Below, one piece after another: positions 17,766-26,638 of a DNA stretch of 64,000 nucleotides; the first letter of the stretch is position 1, and each line of letters begins with the position of its first letter. The DNA comes from Chryseobacterium sp. IHB B 17019 (GTDB taxonomy: Bacteria; Bacteroidota; Bacteroidia; Flavobacteriales; Weeksellaceae): contig NZ_CP013293.1 in NCBI RefSeq assembly GCF_001456155.1, forward strand, positions 3,720,001 through 3,784,000, written 5' to 3'. The notes under the pieces were generated by a model. That model made no database searches. It was not told the DNA's origin and saw nothing but the letters and a program-made list of their open reading frames with translations. The translations under genes and the position numbers were made by a program.

Positions 17766-17847
17766 GCGGATGTGGTGTAATTGGTAGCCACGCCAGACTT
17801 AGGATCTGGTGCCGAGAGGCGTGGGGGTTCGAGTCCCTTCATCCGCA
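17766..17847 (+). tRNA. tRNA-Leu (anticodon UAG)
   Basis: 82-nt class II tRNA. Acceptor GCGGATG/CATCCGC, anticodon loop CTTAGGA, extended variable arm, T-loop GGTTCGAGTCC. CCA is not encoded. Confidence 0.95.
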
Positions 17848-17855
17848 CACGTTTT

Positions 17856-17928
17856 GCGAAAATAGCTCAGCTGGTAGAGCACAACCTTGCCAAGGTTGGG
17901 GTCGCGGGTTCGAATCCCGTTTTTCGCT
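17856..17928 (+). tRNA. tRNA-Gly (anticodon GCC)
   Basis: 73-nt tRNA with acceptor GCGAAAA/TTTTCGC, D arm AGCTCAGCTGGTAGAGC, anticodon loop TTGCCAA, and T arm GCGGGTTCGAATCCCGT. A CCA follows at 17929-17931. Confidence 0.95.
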
Positions 17929-17937
17929 CCACTCCAT

Positions 17938-18021
17938 GCCCTGGTGGTGGAACTGGTAGACACGCAGGACTTAAAATCCTGTGTCCGCAAGGACGTACGG
18001 GTTCAAGTCCCGTCTGGGGTA
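17938..18021 (+). tRNA. tRNA-Leu (anticodon UAA)
   Basis: 84-nt class II tRNA. Anticodon stem CAGGA/TCCTG with loop CTTAAAA, long variable arm TGTCCGCAAGGACGT, T-loop GGTTCAAGTCC. The acceptor stem has several G-U pairs. Confidence 0.93.
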
Positions 18022-18025
18022 CTTA

Positions 18026-18062
18026 CAAAAACCCTCTGTAATTATTTACGGAGGGTTTTTTA
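18026..18062 (+). terminator. tRNA operon terminator
   Basis: ACCCTCTGTAA pairs with TTACGGAGGGT (one T-G wobble), then a T run. Confidence 0.8.
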
Positions 18063-18080
18063 TTTTAAAAAACTTAAAAA

Positions 18081-18230
18081 ATGAACAAAACAGTCTCTTT
18101 TATTTTAATGATTATTTGTGCTGTTACGTTGATAATGGCTTTGATTTTTAAAACAAGTTTCTTTACAATACTGTCACTGACTTTTTCTACAGCTTTATTT
18201 GCTTTTAATTCATTTAAAAATGATTTCTAA
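18081..18230 (+). CDS. Small two-helix membrane peptide, 49 aa
   Basis: ATG 18081 to TAA 18230. The sequence is MNKTVSFILMIICAVTLIMA then a second hydrophobic stretch FFTILSLTFSTALFAF, so two short membrane helices joined by a FKTS turn. It lies just after the tRNA terminator and 48 bp before the response regulator gene, from which a promoter separates it. Family not recognised; coding status rests on composition and clean start/stop, so it is tentative. Confidence 0.5.
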   Translation: MNKTVSFILMIICAVTLIMALIFKTSFFTILSLTFSTALFAFNSFKNDF

Positions 18231-18253
18231 ATCTGCGTTTCCCTTCTTTTTTC

Positions 18254-18261
18254 TATTTTTG
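18254..18261 (+). promoter_or_regulatory. -7 element before response regulator
   Basis: TATTTTTG fits TAnnTTTG, 17 nt before ATG 18279. Confidence 0.5.
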
Positions 18262-18278
18262 TAAAATTCCTTATTTCA

Positions 18279-18986
18279 ATGAAAAAAATTATCCTGATTG
18301 AAGACGAAACCAGTGTTGTGTCCTTTATTAAGAAAGGATTGCAGGAAAATGGGTATGAAGTTTCTGTGGCTTTTGATGGGCCTACGGGAGTACAGCTGGT
18401 CCAGGCAAATGATTTCGATCTGGTAATTCTGGATATTATGTTGCCGGGAATGAACGGGCTTGATGTCTGTAAAGAAATAAGGAAAACCAATCAGCATGTT
18501 CCTATTTTATTTTTAACAGCTCTGGGAAGTTCTGAAAATATTGTTCTTGGGCTGGAAAGTGGGGGTGATGATTATTTAGTTAAACCATTTAAATTCATTG
18601 AATTAGTAGCGCGTGTGAAGTCTCTGCTGAGAAGAAGCAGTAACGGAAATACGCCGGAAATCACAGAGTCTGAATCAGATAATGAACATGTTTTTCAGTT
18701 CTCAGATTTGACTTTAAATGACTATACTAAAAAAGTTACCCGCGCAGGGGAAGAGATTACATTGACTTCCACGGAATACAAATTGCTTTTATATTTCCTG
18801 AATAATCCCGAAAAAGTTATTTCAAGAGCTGAGATTCTGGATGCGGTTTGGGGCGTGAATTATGAGCTGGGAACCAATGTTGTAGACGTTTATGTGAATT
18901 ATTTAAGAAAAAAATTAGATAATCAGGAAGATAATAAACTGATTCATACGGTGATAGGAATGGGTTATGTATTGAAAAAATCTTAA
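18279..18986 (+). CDS. OmpR/PhoB-type response regulator
   Basis: 235 residues. Receiver domain about 1-118 with acidic pair E8/D9, phospho-acceptor D52, T80 and K102; winged-helix DNA-binding domain about 140-235 (LTSTEYKLLLYFLNNPEKVISRAEIL, VVDVYVNYLRKKL, IHTVIGMGYVLK). Gene ends 2 nt before the kinase gene, so the pair forms one operon. Tandem TTTAAT repeats at 20441-20480, before the next gene, may be its binding sites. Confidence 0.95.
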   Translation: MKKIILIEDETSVVSFIKKGLQENGYEVSVAFDGPTGVQLVQANDFDLVILDIMLPGMNGLDVCKEIRKTNQHVPILFLTALGSSENIVLGLESGGDDYLVKPFKFIELVARVKSLLRRSSNGNTPEITESESDNEHVFQFSDLTLNDYTKKVTRAGEEITLTSTEYKLLLYFLNNPEKVISRAEILDAVWGVNYELGTNVVDVYVNYLRKKLDNQEDNKLIHTVIGMGYVLKKS

Positions 18987-18988
18987 AG

Positions 18989-20392
18989 ATGTTTAATAAA
19001 GTTGTCACAAATCAGACCAAAACAATGGTGCTTCTGATGTTGGTTTTTACTGCCATCATATTGCTGTTCAGTGGATTGGTGTATTTTTCGATTGTCAACT
19101 TTTCGCACCAGAGGTTTTATGAGCTCCTAAAAATTCGTACGGCAACAATCATTCAGATTGAAAAAAGCAAAGATGATCTTGACCTTCCTCCAAATTATAT
19201 TCTAAACGGATTGAATGATGAAGAATTGCCAATGGAAAGGGACTATGTTTTTGCGGTTCCTACAGATTCTAATTTTAGTAAAATTTCTCAGGAAGTCCAT
19301 ATCCCGGACTATTTCTTTAAAAGTATTGTAAAAAACGGAGAGGCTAATTATAATGACAAAGAGTTTTATTATATAGGGCAGACTTTTAAATATGATGATA
19401 AAGATTATATTGCCATAGCTTCCGCCAAAAATCATTATGTAGTTTATTATTTAGGGTTTTTGAAGCGAACTTTAATAACTTGTATTGTACTTTCGCTGTT
19501 CTTTAGTATGATTTTCTCTTTTTATTTATCTAAAACTTTATTTAAACCCATTTTAAAAATCACAGGAAAAGTAAAGGAAATCAGTTCTGAAAATCTCCAC
19601 TTGAGGCTTGAATCTCAGCCGGATAATAAAGAATTAAATGAATTGGTGGATACCTTTAATGATATGCTGAACCGTATCGAAACGTCTTTTGAAACCCAAA
19701 ATCACCTGATAGGGAATGTTTCCCATGAATTGAGAACGCCTCTTACTTCGATTATGGGTGAAGCGGATGTTGCGCTTTCCATCAGCAGAACCAACGATGA
19801 ATACAAGGAAACGTTGGGGATTATTCTCGATGAAGCTGAAAAACTGGACAAAAAGATCAAGGCATTATTGATGATCGCTCAAACAGGATTTGATGGTAAG
19901 ATCCAGAAAATGGATAAAGTCAGGATCGATCAATTGCTGTGGGATGTTATCGAGACGCTACGAAGAATTGATTCAAGAAACAATATTTATCTGGATATAA
20001 GCATGTTACCGGATAATCCAAAAAAATTAAAAGTTCAGGGTAACGAACAATTGCTGCATCTTGCGGTTACCAATATTATTCAAAACGGCTGTAAATATTC
20101 CAACTTCCAACAAGTTAGGGTTTCTTTGGGAGCCACAGATACAGATGTTTACATTATTGTGAAAGATGCCGGAATCGGAATTCCTGAGCTGGAAATGAAT
20201 AAAATTTACGATCCTTTTTTTCGTGCTTCCAACACAAAAAACTACGAGGGTTACGGAATCGGGCTGCCTCTGGCAAGAAATATCGTAAGAATGCACCACG
20301 GTGAGCTGACCGTGAGTTCTCATGAAAATCAGGGCACAACGGTACAGCTTCGTTTCCCGAATTTTTACACGAAACAATCGGAAGAGAATTAA
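18989..20392 (+). CDS. Sensor histidine kinase
   Basis: 467 residues. Membrane helices about 13-35 and 162-182 flank a periplasmic sensor loop; HAMP about 180-235; HisKA with SHELRTP and phospho-acceptor H246; HATPase domain with N box NIIQNGCKYS, DAGIGIPELE, and GYGIGLPLARNIV. It phosphorylates the regulator encoded immediately upstream. The signal sensed is unknown; in this group of Bacteroidetes similar kinases respond to envelope or metal stress, which is not demonstrated here. Confidence 0.95.
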   Translation: MFNKVVTNQTKTMVLLMLVFTAIILLFSGLVYFSIVNFSHQRFYELLKIRTATIIQIEKSKDDLDLPPNYILNGLNDEELPMERDYVFAVPTDSNFSKISQEVHIPDYFFKSIVKNGEANYNDKEFYYIGQTFKYDDKDYIAIASAKNHYVVYYLGFLKRTLITCIVLSLFFSMIFSFYLSKTLFKPILKITGKVKEISSENLHLRLESQPDNKELNELVDTFNDMLNRIETSFETQNHLIGNVSHELRTPLTSIMGEADVALSISRTNDEYKETLGIILDEAEKLDKKIKALLMIAQTGFDGKIQKMDKVRIDQLLWDVIETLRRIDSRNNIYLDISMLPDNPKKLKVQGNEQLLHLAVTNIIQNGCKYSNFQQVRVSLGATDTDVYIIVKDAGIGIPELEMNKIYDPFFRASNTKNYEGYGIGLPLARNIVRMHHGELTVSSHENQGTTVQLRFPNFYTKQSEEN

Positions 20393-20440
20393 TATAAAAT
20401 TCAAGATGCTTCCGCAATATTAATCATCCTTAACAATTTT

Positions 20441-20480
20441 CTAATCTCATTTTAATTTCTTTAATCACATTTTAATTCCA
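20441..20480 (+). promoter_or_regulatory. Tandem 10-bp repeats, candidate OmpR-type operator
   Basis: Four consecutive 10-mers, CTAATCTCAT, TTTAATTTCT, TTAATCACAT and TTTAATTCCA, with a further TTTTAAT at 20492. Direct repeats at about one helical turn are typical for OmpR-family regulators. A TAGTTTTG -7 element follows at 20509-20516. Confidence 0.5.
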
Positions 20481-20508
20481 TTCCAAAGAGCTTTTAATTT
20501 GGTCATTT

Positions 20509-20516
20509 TAGTTTTG
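20509..20516 (+). promoter_or_regulatory. -7 element downstream of tandem repeats
   Basis: TAGTTTTG fits TAnnTTTG, 38 nt before ATG 20555. No TTG lies at the right distance, suggesting activator dependence. Confidence 0.5.
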
Positions 20517-20554
20517 TATCATCAAAAAAGAATAATAAACTAAATCTTAAAAAT

Positions 20555-21049
20555 ATGACCAAAACAATTTTAATAGCCACGGATTATTCTCTTGAATCTT
20601 TAAACATTTTGAAAAAGGTACTGAGAGAAAAGGACGCTTCGGACTACCAGAATCAATACAATATTCTTTTGGTTTCGGGATATGATATGGGAGATTCTAT
20701 CAGGGATCTTTTGTTTAATACGAAAAGTGTGATTTTCAGTAAGCTCAGACCGGTTGAGTTTTGTGAGGCTTACGAAATAATCAGAAATAAATATCCTCAT
20801 CTCATCAATAAGATTGTCTGTGACATCTTTACGGGAAGCTTCCAGCGGACATTTAATAATTATGTAAAAGCGGAAAATATTGAGGAAGCCTATTATTCTT
20901 CGTCCATAAAAAGTAAGGGTAAAGGCAAGTTTGACCTGATTCCTTACATCAAAAACTGTAAAGATCTTAAGTCTCATGAAATTTCTGTTGAGATTCGTGA
21001 AACCCTTCCTGAAAAAGGAAGACTGGCAGAGATTTTTGTGGAAGCCTAA
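20555..21049 (+). CDS. Small cytosolic protein, universal-stress-like N terminus
   Basis: 164 residues. The first strand MTKTILIATDYSLESLNILK resembles the start of UspA-type domains, but the ATP-binding Gly-rich motif is not visible, so assignment is weak. No signal or membrane segments. Followed 23 nt later by the DUF1275 gene, likely one transcription unit probably controlled by the upstream two-component system. Confidence 0.6.
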   Translation: MTKTILIATDYSLESLNILKKVLREKDASDYQNQYNILLVSGYDMGDSIRDLLFNTKSVIFSKLRPVEFCEAYEIIRNKYPHLINKIVCDIFTGSFQRTFNNYVKAENIEEAYYSSSIKSKGKGKFDLIPYIKNCKDLKSHEISVEIRETLPEKGRLAEIFVEA

Positions 21050-21072
21050 TAAAATACATTAAAAAAATTAAA

Positions 21073-21912
21073 ATGTTAAGGAATTATAGTAACAGCAGGA
21101 CGTTAGGAGACAACATCAGATTGGGGACGCTGACTGCCTTCACGGCGGGTACTATAAATATAGCTTCTCTGTTGATATTTCTCTCTTTTACGTCAAATGT
21201 GACGGGACATTACGCCATTTTAGCGGCGGAAATAAGCAAGGGCAACTGGGCGCAGGTTGCGGTCGTAGGAATCTGGATTTTCCTTTTTTTCTTCGGAAGC
21301 TTCGTGTCGAATTTTATTGTTATTAATTTTAATAATAAGAGTAAATATTTTGCCCATGCAATGCCTTTGGTTTTGGAAATCATCTGTCTGTTGTTTGTGG
21401 GAATGTATGGGCAGTTTTATTACCGCAAAACACTGGAGGAAACCGAATATCTGGTTGCATTAATGCTCTTTGCAACAGGTTTGCAGAATGGCTTGACGGC
21501 AAGTATCTCCAATTTCTCTGTGAAAACTACGCACCTTACAGGAACTACAACCGATTTGGGAATATTATTTTCGATGTTTACCCAGAAAAAATTCAGAAAA
21601 AATGATGAGCTTATCGGAAGGGCCAAGCTTTTATCGAGTATTATGATTGCCTATGTTCTGGGTGCGGTTTTCTCGGGCTTAACGTATTATTATCTTGAAT
21701 TCAGGGTTTTTTATGTGATCAGTTTGTGTCTTTTGGTGGTCATCGGGTATGATGCTTATAAAATTCACATGAGACATTTTCACACGCAGTACAGATACAG
21801 TAAAATTTATAAAAAACCGAATCTTATGGCTTATTTGTATGATAAAATCCACGGAATTCCTGAAATAAAAGAAAAAAGGCAAAATAAGAGGAAGCTTATA
21901 TTTGATGATTAA
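21073..21912 (+). CDS. DUF1275 (YoaK-type) membrane protein
   Basis: 279 residues with about six membrane helices. Family marks: TAGTINIASLLIF, SNVTGHYAIL, FATGLQNGLTASISN and THLTGTTTDLG. YoaK-type proteins are of unknown transport or channel function. A basic C-terminal cytosolic tail of about 55 residues extends beyond the membrane part. Confidence 0.88.
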   Translation: MLRNYSNSRTLGDNIRLGTLTAFTAGTINIASLLIFLSFTSNVTGHYAILAAEISKGNWAQVAVVGIWIFLFFFGSFVSNFIVINFNNKSKYFAHAMPLVLEIICLLFVGMYGQFYYRKTLEETEYLVALMLFATGLQNGLTASISNFSVKTTHLTGTTTDLGILFSMFTQKKFRKNDELIGRAKLLSSIMIAYVLGAVFSGLTYYYLEFRVFYVISLCLLVVIGYDAYKIHMRHFHTQYRYSKIYKKPNLMAYLYDKIHGIPEIKEKRQNKRKLIFDD

Positions 21913-21955
21913 ATAATTAAAATATCAGTATTAATTTTGTATAAACTAGCTGTGA

Positions 21956-21990
21956 AACAGCCCTCACTTTTTAAACGGTGAGGGCTGTTA
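21956..21990. terminator. Strong bidirectional terminator
   Basis: AACAGCCCTCAC pairs with GTGAGGGCTGTT around a 10-nt loop, with T residues on the plus side; separates convergent genes. Confidence 0.85.
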
Positions 21991-22018
21991 TTTTTATGAA
22001 AGATCAATAAATCTCAAT

Positions 22019-23683
22019 TTATTTCTTTGCACTCTCTTCTTCTATAATTTTTTCCATTCTTATGATTCTTTCTTCGAGGGAGGAAGCTGTTTTTCCTTTG
22101 GCTTCCAGCTCGGCAATACGCTTATTTTGAGATTCAATTAAAGCCTGTTGTTCCTGAATCGCTTTTGTAAGCACCGCAACCACTCTGGAGTAATTTATAG
22201 AGTTGTATTCTTCACCATCTTTTTTAAAGGTGCTTGCAACTTCAGGAATTACTTTATTCGCTTCCTGTGCGATAAAGCCAACTTCTCTTTGTTTTCCATA
22301 TTCTTCCGTATTTTTCCAGTTGTAATATACAGGACGGAGCTTCATTATTTTACTTAAACCATCATTTACATCAGCAATGTCTTTTTTAAGGCGTTGATCA
22401 GAAGGATAAATGATTATACTCCCGCCGGCATTTACTCCAATTTCCCTGTTGGTTGTTCCTGCATAAGCGGTTAACTGGATATTATTACATTGGATATTAC
22501 CGGCTACATCCAGCCAAAAACCTGCAGCAGGAGCACTCGTATTGATACCTACCGCCTGAAGGAAATGGTGGGTTCCGCCTTGAGCCACATATACCAGGTC
22601 ATTGGCAACTCCGCCTGTACCATTAGGTTCCCGCTGCTGAATATACGCTGTAAGCCCAGCGTCGGTACTTGCACTATTGTTGATAAAGCCAAGATATCCG
22701 CCTCCGGAGTTAGAATTAAGCATGACAGTATTGGTAAGCGAAGTTTGAGATAAGGCAATTCCTTCATTAACAACAGAAGTGTTTACATGCAGTTTTTCAG
22801 TAGGAATAGCAGTCCCAATTCCTACATTACCGGCATCAGTAAGACGCATCAGCTCTGTAGGAGTTCCGTCTTGCCAGCTTGTGTTCGTACCCCAGACAAA
22901 GCCTACGTCGTTGCCTGCTGCCGATGTATTATTACGGTCGGCAATGAAATACATATATTCTCTGGATTCTATATGTAGATTATTACCGGAATTACCTCCT
23001 AATCCTGCGTTTGAGAAAATACGTTCTCCTGTATCATCAGGTCCCCATCGCAAGGAATTTCCCTGTGTAAGCTCGATATTACCACCTTCAACATCCACTT
23101 TGGAAGTTGGCGCATTGGTTCCGATACCTACATTACCGCCCATGTGGTAGATTGTTGTGTTGTTATCTGTAGGACTTATAGGGAACTGATTAGCTCCTTT
23201 CAGCCAGTCGTAGCTTTTGGTAGGAACAGCACTGTGAAAACTCACTACTTCCCAGGTTGTACCCGAAGTATTCCCGTTATTCACTAAAAGCACCCCGTCA
23301 CCCGGAGTAATACTGATAGAGGCAAGACCTGCTGCGCCCACATCATCAATGAGTTCTGTTCCACTGCCTACTACAGTTAATGTACTGGTAGCATGTGTAT
23401 TTTTGATTTCATACAAACGACCTTTAAAATTGCCGGAACCAACAGCTTGTGCAGCCGGAAGAGTTACTGTACTGTTGGCAGCACTGTTGGAAACAAGATA
23501 ATAATCGTCACCGGTCATGGTGTAATTTCCTGTTACTGCTCTGTAGGCCGGTGCAAACGAACCATTAACGGTAAGTTTTGAACCAGGAGTTGTTGTATCG
23601 ATACCAACATTATTAGTTGTTTGAGCTTGTAAATTGCTGTAATATACAGTAATTAAAAGCAGAGGGAAGATAAGTTTTTTCAT
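22019..23683 (-). CDS. Secreted protein with S74-type tail-fibre chaperone domain
   Basis: 554 residues: signal peptide 1-20; a repetitive stalk in which the motif NVGIGTxxPTxKLxV occurs several times (around residues 26, 182, 288 and 377); and a C-terminal chaperone domain of the S74 type (about 430-530) beginning with SDQRLKKDI and containing GFIAQEANKVIPEV, followed by a coiled coil (EEQ..IAELEAKG). Such domains promote trimerisation and may self-cleave. Probably a surface-exposed fibrous protein. Confidence 0.85.
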   Translation of the reverse strand: MKKLIFPLLLITVYYSNLQAQTTNNVGIDTTTPGSKLTVNGSFAPAYRAVTGNYTMTGDDYYLVSNSAANSTVTLPAAQAVGSGNFKGRLYEIKNTHATSTLTVVGSGTELIDDVGAAGLASISITPGDGVLLVNNGNTSGTTWEVVSFHSAVPTKSYDWLKGANQFPISPTDNNTTIYHMGGNVGIGTNAPTSKVDVEGGNIELTQGNSLRWGPDDTGERIFSNAGLGGNSGNNLHIESREYMYFIADRNNTSAAGNDVGFVWGTNTSWQDGTPTELMRLTDAGNVGIGTAIPTEKLHVNTSVVNEGIALSQTSLTNTVMLNSNSGGGYLGFINNSASTDAGLTAYIQQREPNGTGGVANDLVYVAQGGTHHFLQAVGINTSAPAAGFWLDVAGNIQCNNIQLTAYAGTTNREIGVNAGGSIIIYPSDQRLKKDIADVNDGLSKIMKLRPVYYNWKNTEEYGKQREVGFIAQEANKVIPEVASTFKKDGEEYNSINYSRVVAVLTKAIQEQQALIESQNKRIAELEAKGKTASSLEERIIRMEKIIEEESAKK

Positions 23684-24118
23684 AAAAATTTATTGTTAAG
23701 AGTTTTTTAAAAAGTAGAATGTCTTTATAAGGAAGTTGCTTAGAATATTCTTAAGAATTAAAGAAAAATAGATAGTTTTTTTAAGGAATTAATTAGTTTT
23801 TAAGCTAAAATATACATTTGAGAGATTATTTCAAAATAAAATTTCATTAATATGGGATTTATTATGTTTTATTTTTGTTAATTATCAATATGCCTTTTAA
23901 TTATTTAATTGATTTTGGATTTAAAATGAATTTTGTTAATTAAACAAGTGCTTTGAAATTTAAGCTTAAATATTAATTTTAAGTAATAAGAAAGATTCAG
24001 AACGGTAATCAGCAAAAGAAACTAAGATTTTAAGAAAAGAATAAGAGTTTTTATTTATAGTTTATATTTTTATTCCCATTTGCTTTAGTTATTTTTGTAA
24101 GTTGATTTTCGTTTTTTT
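23684..24118. other. 435-bp AT-rich divergent spacer
   Basis: Contains an AT-rich palindrome ATTCTTAAGAAT (23747-23758) upstream of the secreted protein gene and the mutL -7 element at 24090. No credible ORF or RNA gene was seen. Confidence 0.5.
24090..24097 (+). promoter_or_regulatory. -7 element of mutL promoter
   Basis: TATTTTTG, 21 nt upstream of ATG 24119. Confidence 0.5.
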
Positions 24119-25900
24119 ATGTCAGATATTATTCAGCTTTTACCAGATCATGTAGCCAACCAAATTGCGGCAGGGGAAGTGGTGCAGCGGCCTGCATCCA
24201 TTGTGAAAGAACTTTTGGAGAACGCCATTGATGCAGATGCAACTAAGATTGAGCTTATCGTAAGGGATGCCGGAAAAAATCTGATACAGGTAGTTGACGA
24301 CGGAAAGGGAATGTCTGAAACCGATGCAAGAATGGCATTTGAAAGACACGCCACCTCCAAAATAAGGGGAACGGATGATATCTTCAAGATTTCCACGAAA
24401 GGTTTTCGTGGCGAAGCGTTGGCTTCCATTGCCGCCGTTGCCCAGGTGGAATTGAGGACAAAACAAAAAGATGCCACCATCGGGACAAATATCTATATTG
24501 AAGGTGGGGTTTTCCAGTTTCAGGACCCGATTCAGACGGCGGACGGTTCTAATTTTTTAGTTAAAAACCTGTTCTACAATGTTCCTGCAAGAAGGAAATT
24601 CCTTAAAAATAATAATATCGAATTCAGACATGTAATCGATGAGTTTCAACGCGTTGCTTTAGCTCATGAAAACTTAGAATTTTCTTTGTTTCATGATGAT
24701 GAAGCGGTTTTCAGGTTAAGAAAAGGCAGCCAGATGCAGCGTATTGTGGATATTTTCGGAAGAAAATTACAACCGCAGCTCATTCCGATTAAAGAAGATA
24801 TTATCTGGTGCAAACTTCACGGTTTTGTTGCAAAGCCGGAAGGCGCGAAAAAAACAAGAGGCGAGCAGTTTCTTTTTGTCAACGGAAGATATTTTAAAAG
24901 CCCATATTTTAATAAGGCGGTTCAGGAAGCGTTTGACGGATTGCTTTTACCGGGCTATATTCCAACTTTTTTCCTTTTTCTGGAACTTGATCCCGAAAAA
25001 ATAGACGTCAATATTCATCCACAAAAAACAGAAGTAAAATTTGAAGACGAGCATCTTATTTTTGCTTTATTGAGATCAACCATAAAAAGATCTTTAGGAA
25101 TTTATAATGTAGCTCCAAGCCTGGATTTTGAAAGAGATCCACAATTGGATGAGATCATGCAGAAGACTTTTCCAAGCAAAGGAAACAGTGGTGGAACCCT
25201 GAAAATGCCGGAAATTATTGTAGACAAAGACTACAACCCGTTTTTGGAAGAAAGGGAAATAAAACAGGTTGAAATTCAGAATCTTGCGGAAATGTACCAT
25301 CAGAATATCGCCGCAGAACCTTCAAAGATCAATCTGTTTGAAGATGAAGACTTTGATGAAGACCTGATGAGGCTGCCCAACGGATACTGGCTCTTCAATA
25401 AAGGTGACAGAACGTTGATGCTGGATCTGGGAAGAATGCACAGGCTCGTGGTTTCGGAGAGTACAAAACCTCTGAAAAAAGGAACAACAAACAGCCATGC
25501 TCTGCTTTTTTCCCTGGAATATCACATGAACGAAATTGAGAAAAATAAATATAAATCAATCAAAAAGTATCTTCCCGAACTCGGGTTTGAAATGAGTATC
25601 GCTCATGAAAATGTACTGAGAATTGATGCCGTTCCGGAAGGGTTGAAAGAAACGCAGGTCATGAAATTCCTTGAGAATCTTTTTGAGATCCTGGAATATA
25701 AAACTGAAGGAGAATTTTTGCAATTCTATCAGAATCAATGGAGCAAGATGCAATCAAAATCCAGGTTTGATTTTATTTATAAAAAAGATGCGGAACAGTT
25801 GCTGAAAGATTTTACGGCATTAGGCTTCCCGGAATTTTTACCAAACGGGAAAAGGTGTTTTTTTGAGGTTCCTTTTAATGATTTTAAAAATAAGTTTTAA
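24119..25900 (+). CDS. mutL: DNA mismatch repair protein MutL, endonuclease motifs degenerate
   Basis: 593 residues. The GHKL ATPase is intact: ELLENAIDA (31-39, catalytic E31 and N35), DDGKGM (60-65), TKGFRGEAL (93-101), and FVNGRYF (253-259). The C-terminal dimer domain starts near 420. Where MutH-less bacteria normally carry the nuclease motif DQHA-x2-E, this protein has DLGRMHRL (436-443), and the CPHGRP-like motif is replaced by PNGKRC (575-580). The nuclease site therefore appears lost. Followed directly by the rhomboid gene (zero spacing). Confidence 0.95.
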   Translation: MSDIIQLLPDHVANQIAAGEVVQRPASIVKELLENAIDADATKIELIVRDAGKNLIQVVDDGKGMSETDARMAFERHATSKIRGTDDIFKISTKGFRGEALASIAAVAQVELRTKQKDATIGTNIYIEGGVFQFQDPIQTADGSNFLVKNLFYNVPARRKFLKNNNIEFRHVIDEFQRVALAHENLEFSLFHDDEAVFRLRKGSQMQRIVDIFGRKLQPQLIPIKEDIIWCKLHGFVAKPEGAKKTRGEQFLFVNGRYFKSPYFNKAVQEAFDGLLLPGYIPTFFLFLELDPEKIDVNIHPQKTEVKFEDEHLIFALLRSTIKRSLGIYNVAPSLDFERDPQLDEIMQKTFPSKGNSGGTLKMPEIIVDKDYNPFLEEREIKQVEIQNLAEMYHQNIAAEPSKINLFEDEDFDEDLMRLPNGYWLFNKGDRTLMLDLGRMHRLVVSESTKPLKKGTTNSHALLFSLEYHMNEIEKNKYKSIKKYLPELGFEMSIAHENVLRIDAVPEGLKETQVMKFLENLFEILEYKTEGEFLQFYQNQWSKMQSKSRFDFIYKKDAEQLLKDFTALGFPEFLPNGKRCFFEVPFNDFKNKF

Positions 25901-26629
25901 ATGTTTAACAATATACCGCCGGTTACAAGAAATATTATCATTATAAACGTTTTAATGTTTATTTTGACGTCTTTCATGATGCCACAATTATATAATACAT
26001 TGTCTGGATTTTATCCATTTTCTCCCAATTTTAAATCCTGGCAGATTATTACTCACATGTTTATGCATGGTGGACTTATGCATATACTTTTTAATATGCT
26101 GACATTATGGAGCTTCGGACCGATTTTAGAACAAAGTTTAGGTGAAAAGAAATATCTGATTCTTTATTTTGCCAGCGGCTTGGGAGCATTTTTCTTGTTC
26201 AATCTCTGGAATTTTTATGAAGTTCAGCAATTAACAAACGAGCTTACCAATGCTAATGTTAATGTAGCGGAAATTTTTATGAAATCAGATTTAAAAAAAT
26301 TTGGTTTTGATCCCACACCTTATCTGAATAATAAACAAGCACTGAATTTGTATGCAGATCTTATAACCCCAATGGTAGGCGCTTCAGGAGCTATCTTCGG
26401 AGTGGTAGCTGCTTTTGCAACGCTATATCCTGATGCAAAAATTGCGATGATGTTTATTCCAATTCCTATGAAAGTAAAATATTTGATGCCGGTTGTCATT
26501 GTTGTTTCCATATTTTTAGGAGTTTCAGGGAATGTAGGGGGGATTGCACATTTGGCTCACGTTGGAGGTGCTCTGGTTGGATGGATATTGGCCCGGATTT
26601 GGAGAAAACATTTATATAGGTTTAATTAA
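25901..26629 (+). CDS. Rhomboid intramembrane serine protease
   Basis: 242 residues, six or more helices. Catalytic Ser162 in GASGAIFG, catalytic His220 in HLAHVGGALVG, and the HGGLMHILFNM segment with N65. An insertion of about 50 residues (105-155) separates the second and the Ser helices and probably forms a loop outside the membrane core. It cleaves membrane proteins within helices; substrate unknown. Starts immediately after the mutL stop, so co-transcribed. Confidence 0.93.
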   Translation: MFNNIPPVTRNIIIINVLMFILTSFMMPQLYNTLSGFYPFSPNFKSWQIITHMFMHGGLMHILFNMLTLWSFGPILEQSLGEKKYLILYFASGLGAFFLFNLWNFYEVQQLTNELTNANVNVAEIFMKSDLKKFGFDPTPYLNNKQALNLYADLITPMVGASGAIFGVVAAFATLYPDAKIAMMFIPIPMKVKYLMPVVIVVSIFLGVSGNVGGIAHLAHVGGALVGWILARIWRKHLYRFN

Positions 26630-26638
26630 CATCTCTCT

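Noticed and set aside
17781..18041. 86-codon frame across the tRNA genes
   Set aside because: Covers three well-formed tRNAs; open frames over tRNA clusters are incidental.
23739..23760. AT-rich palindrome upstream of the S74 gene as an operator
   Set aside because: Only 12 bp of A/T-rich symmetry in an AT-rich spacer, with no second copy in the window; not strong enough to call.
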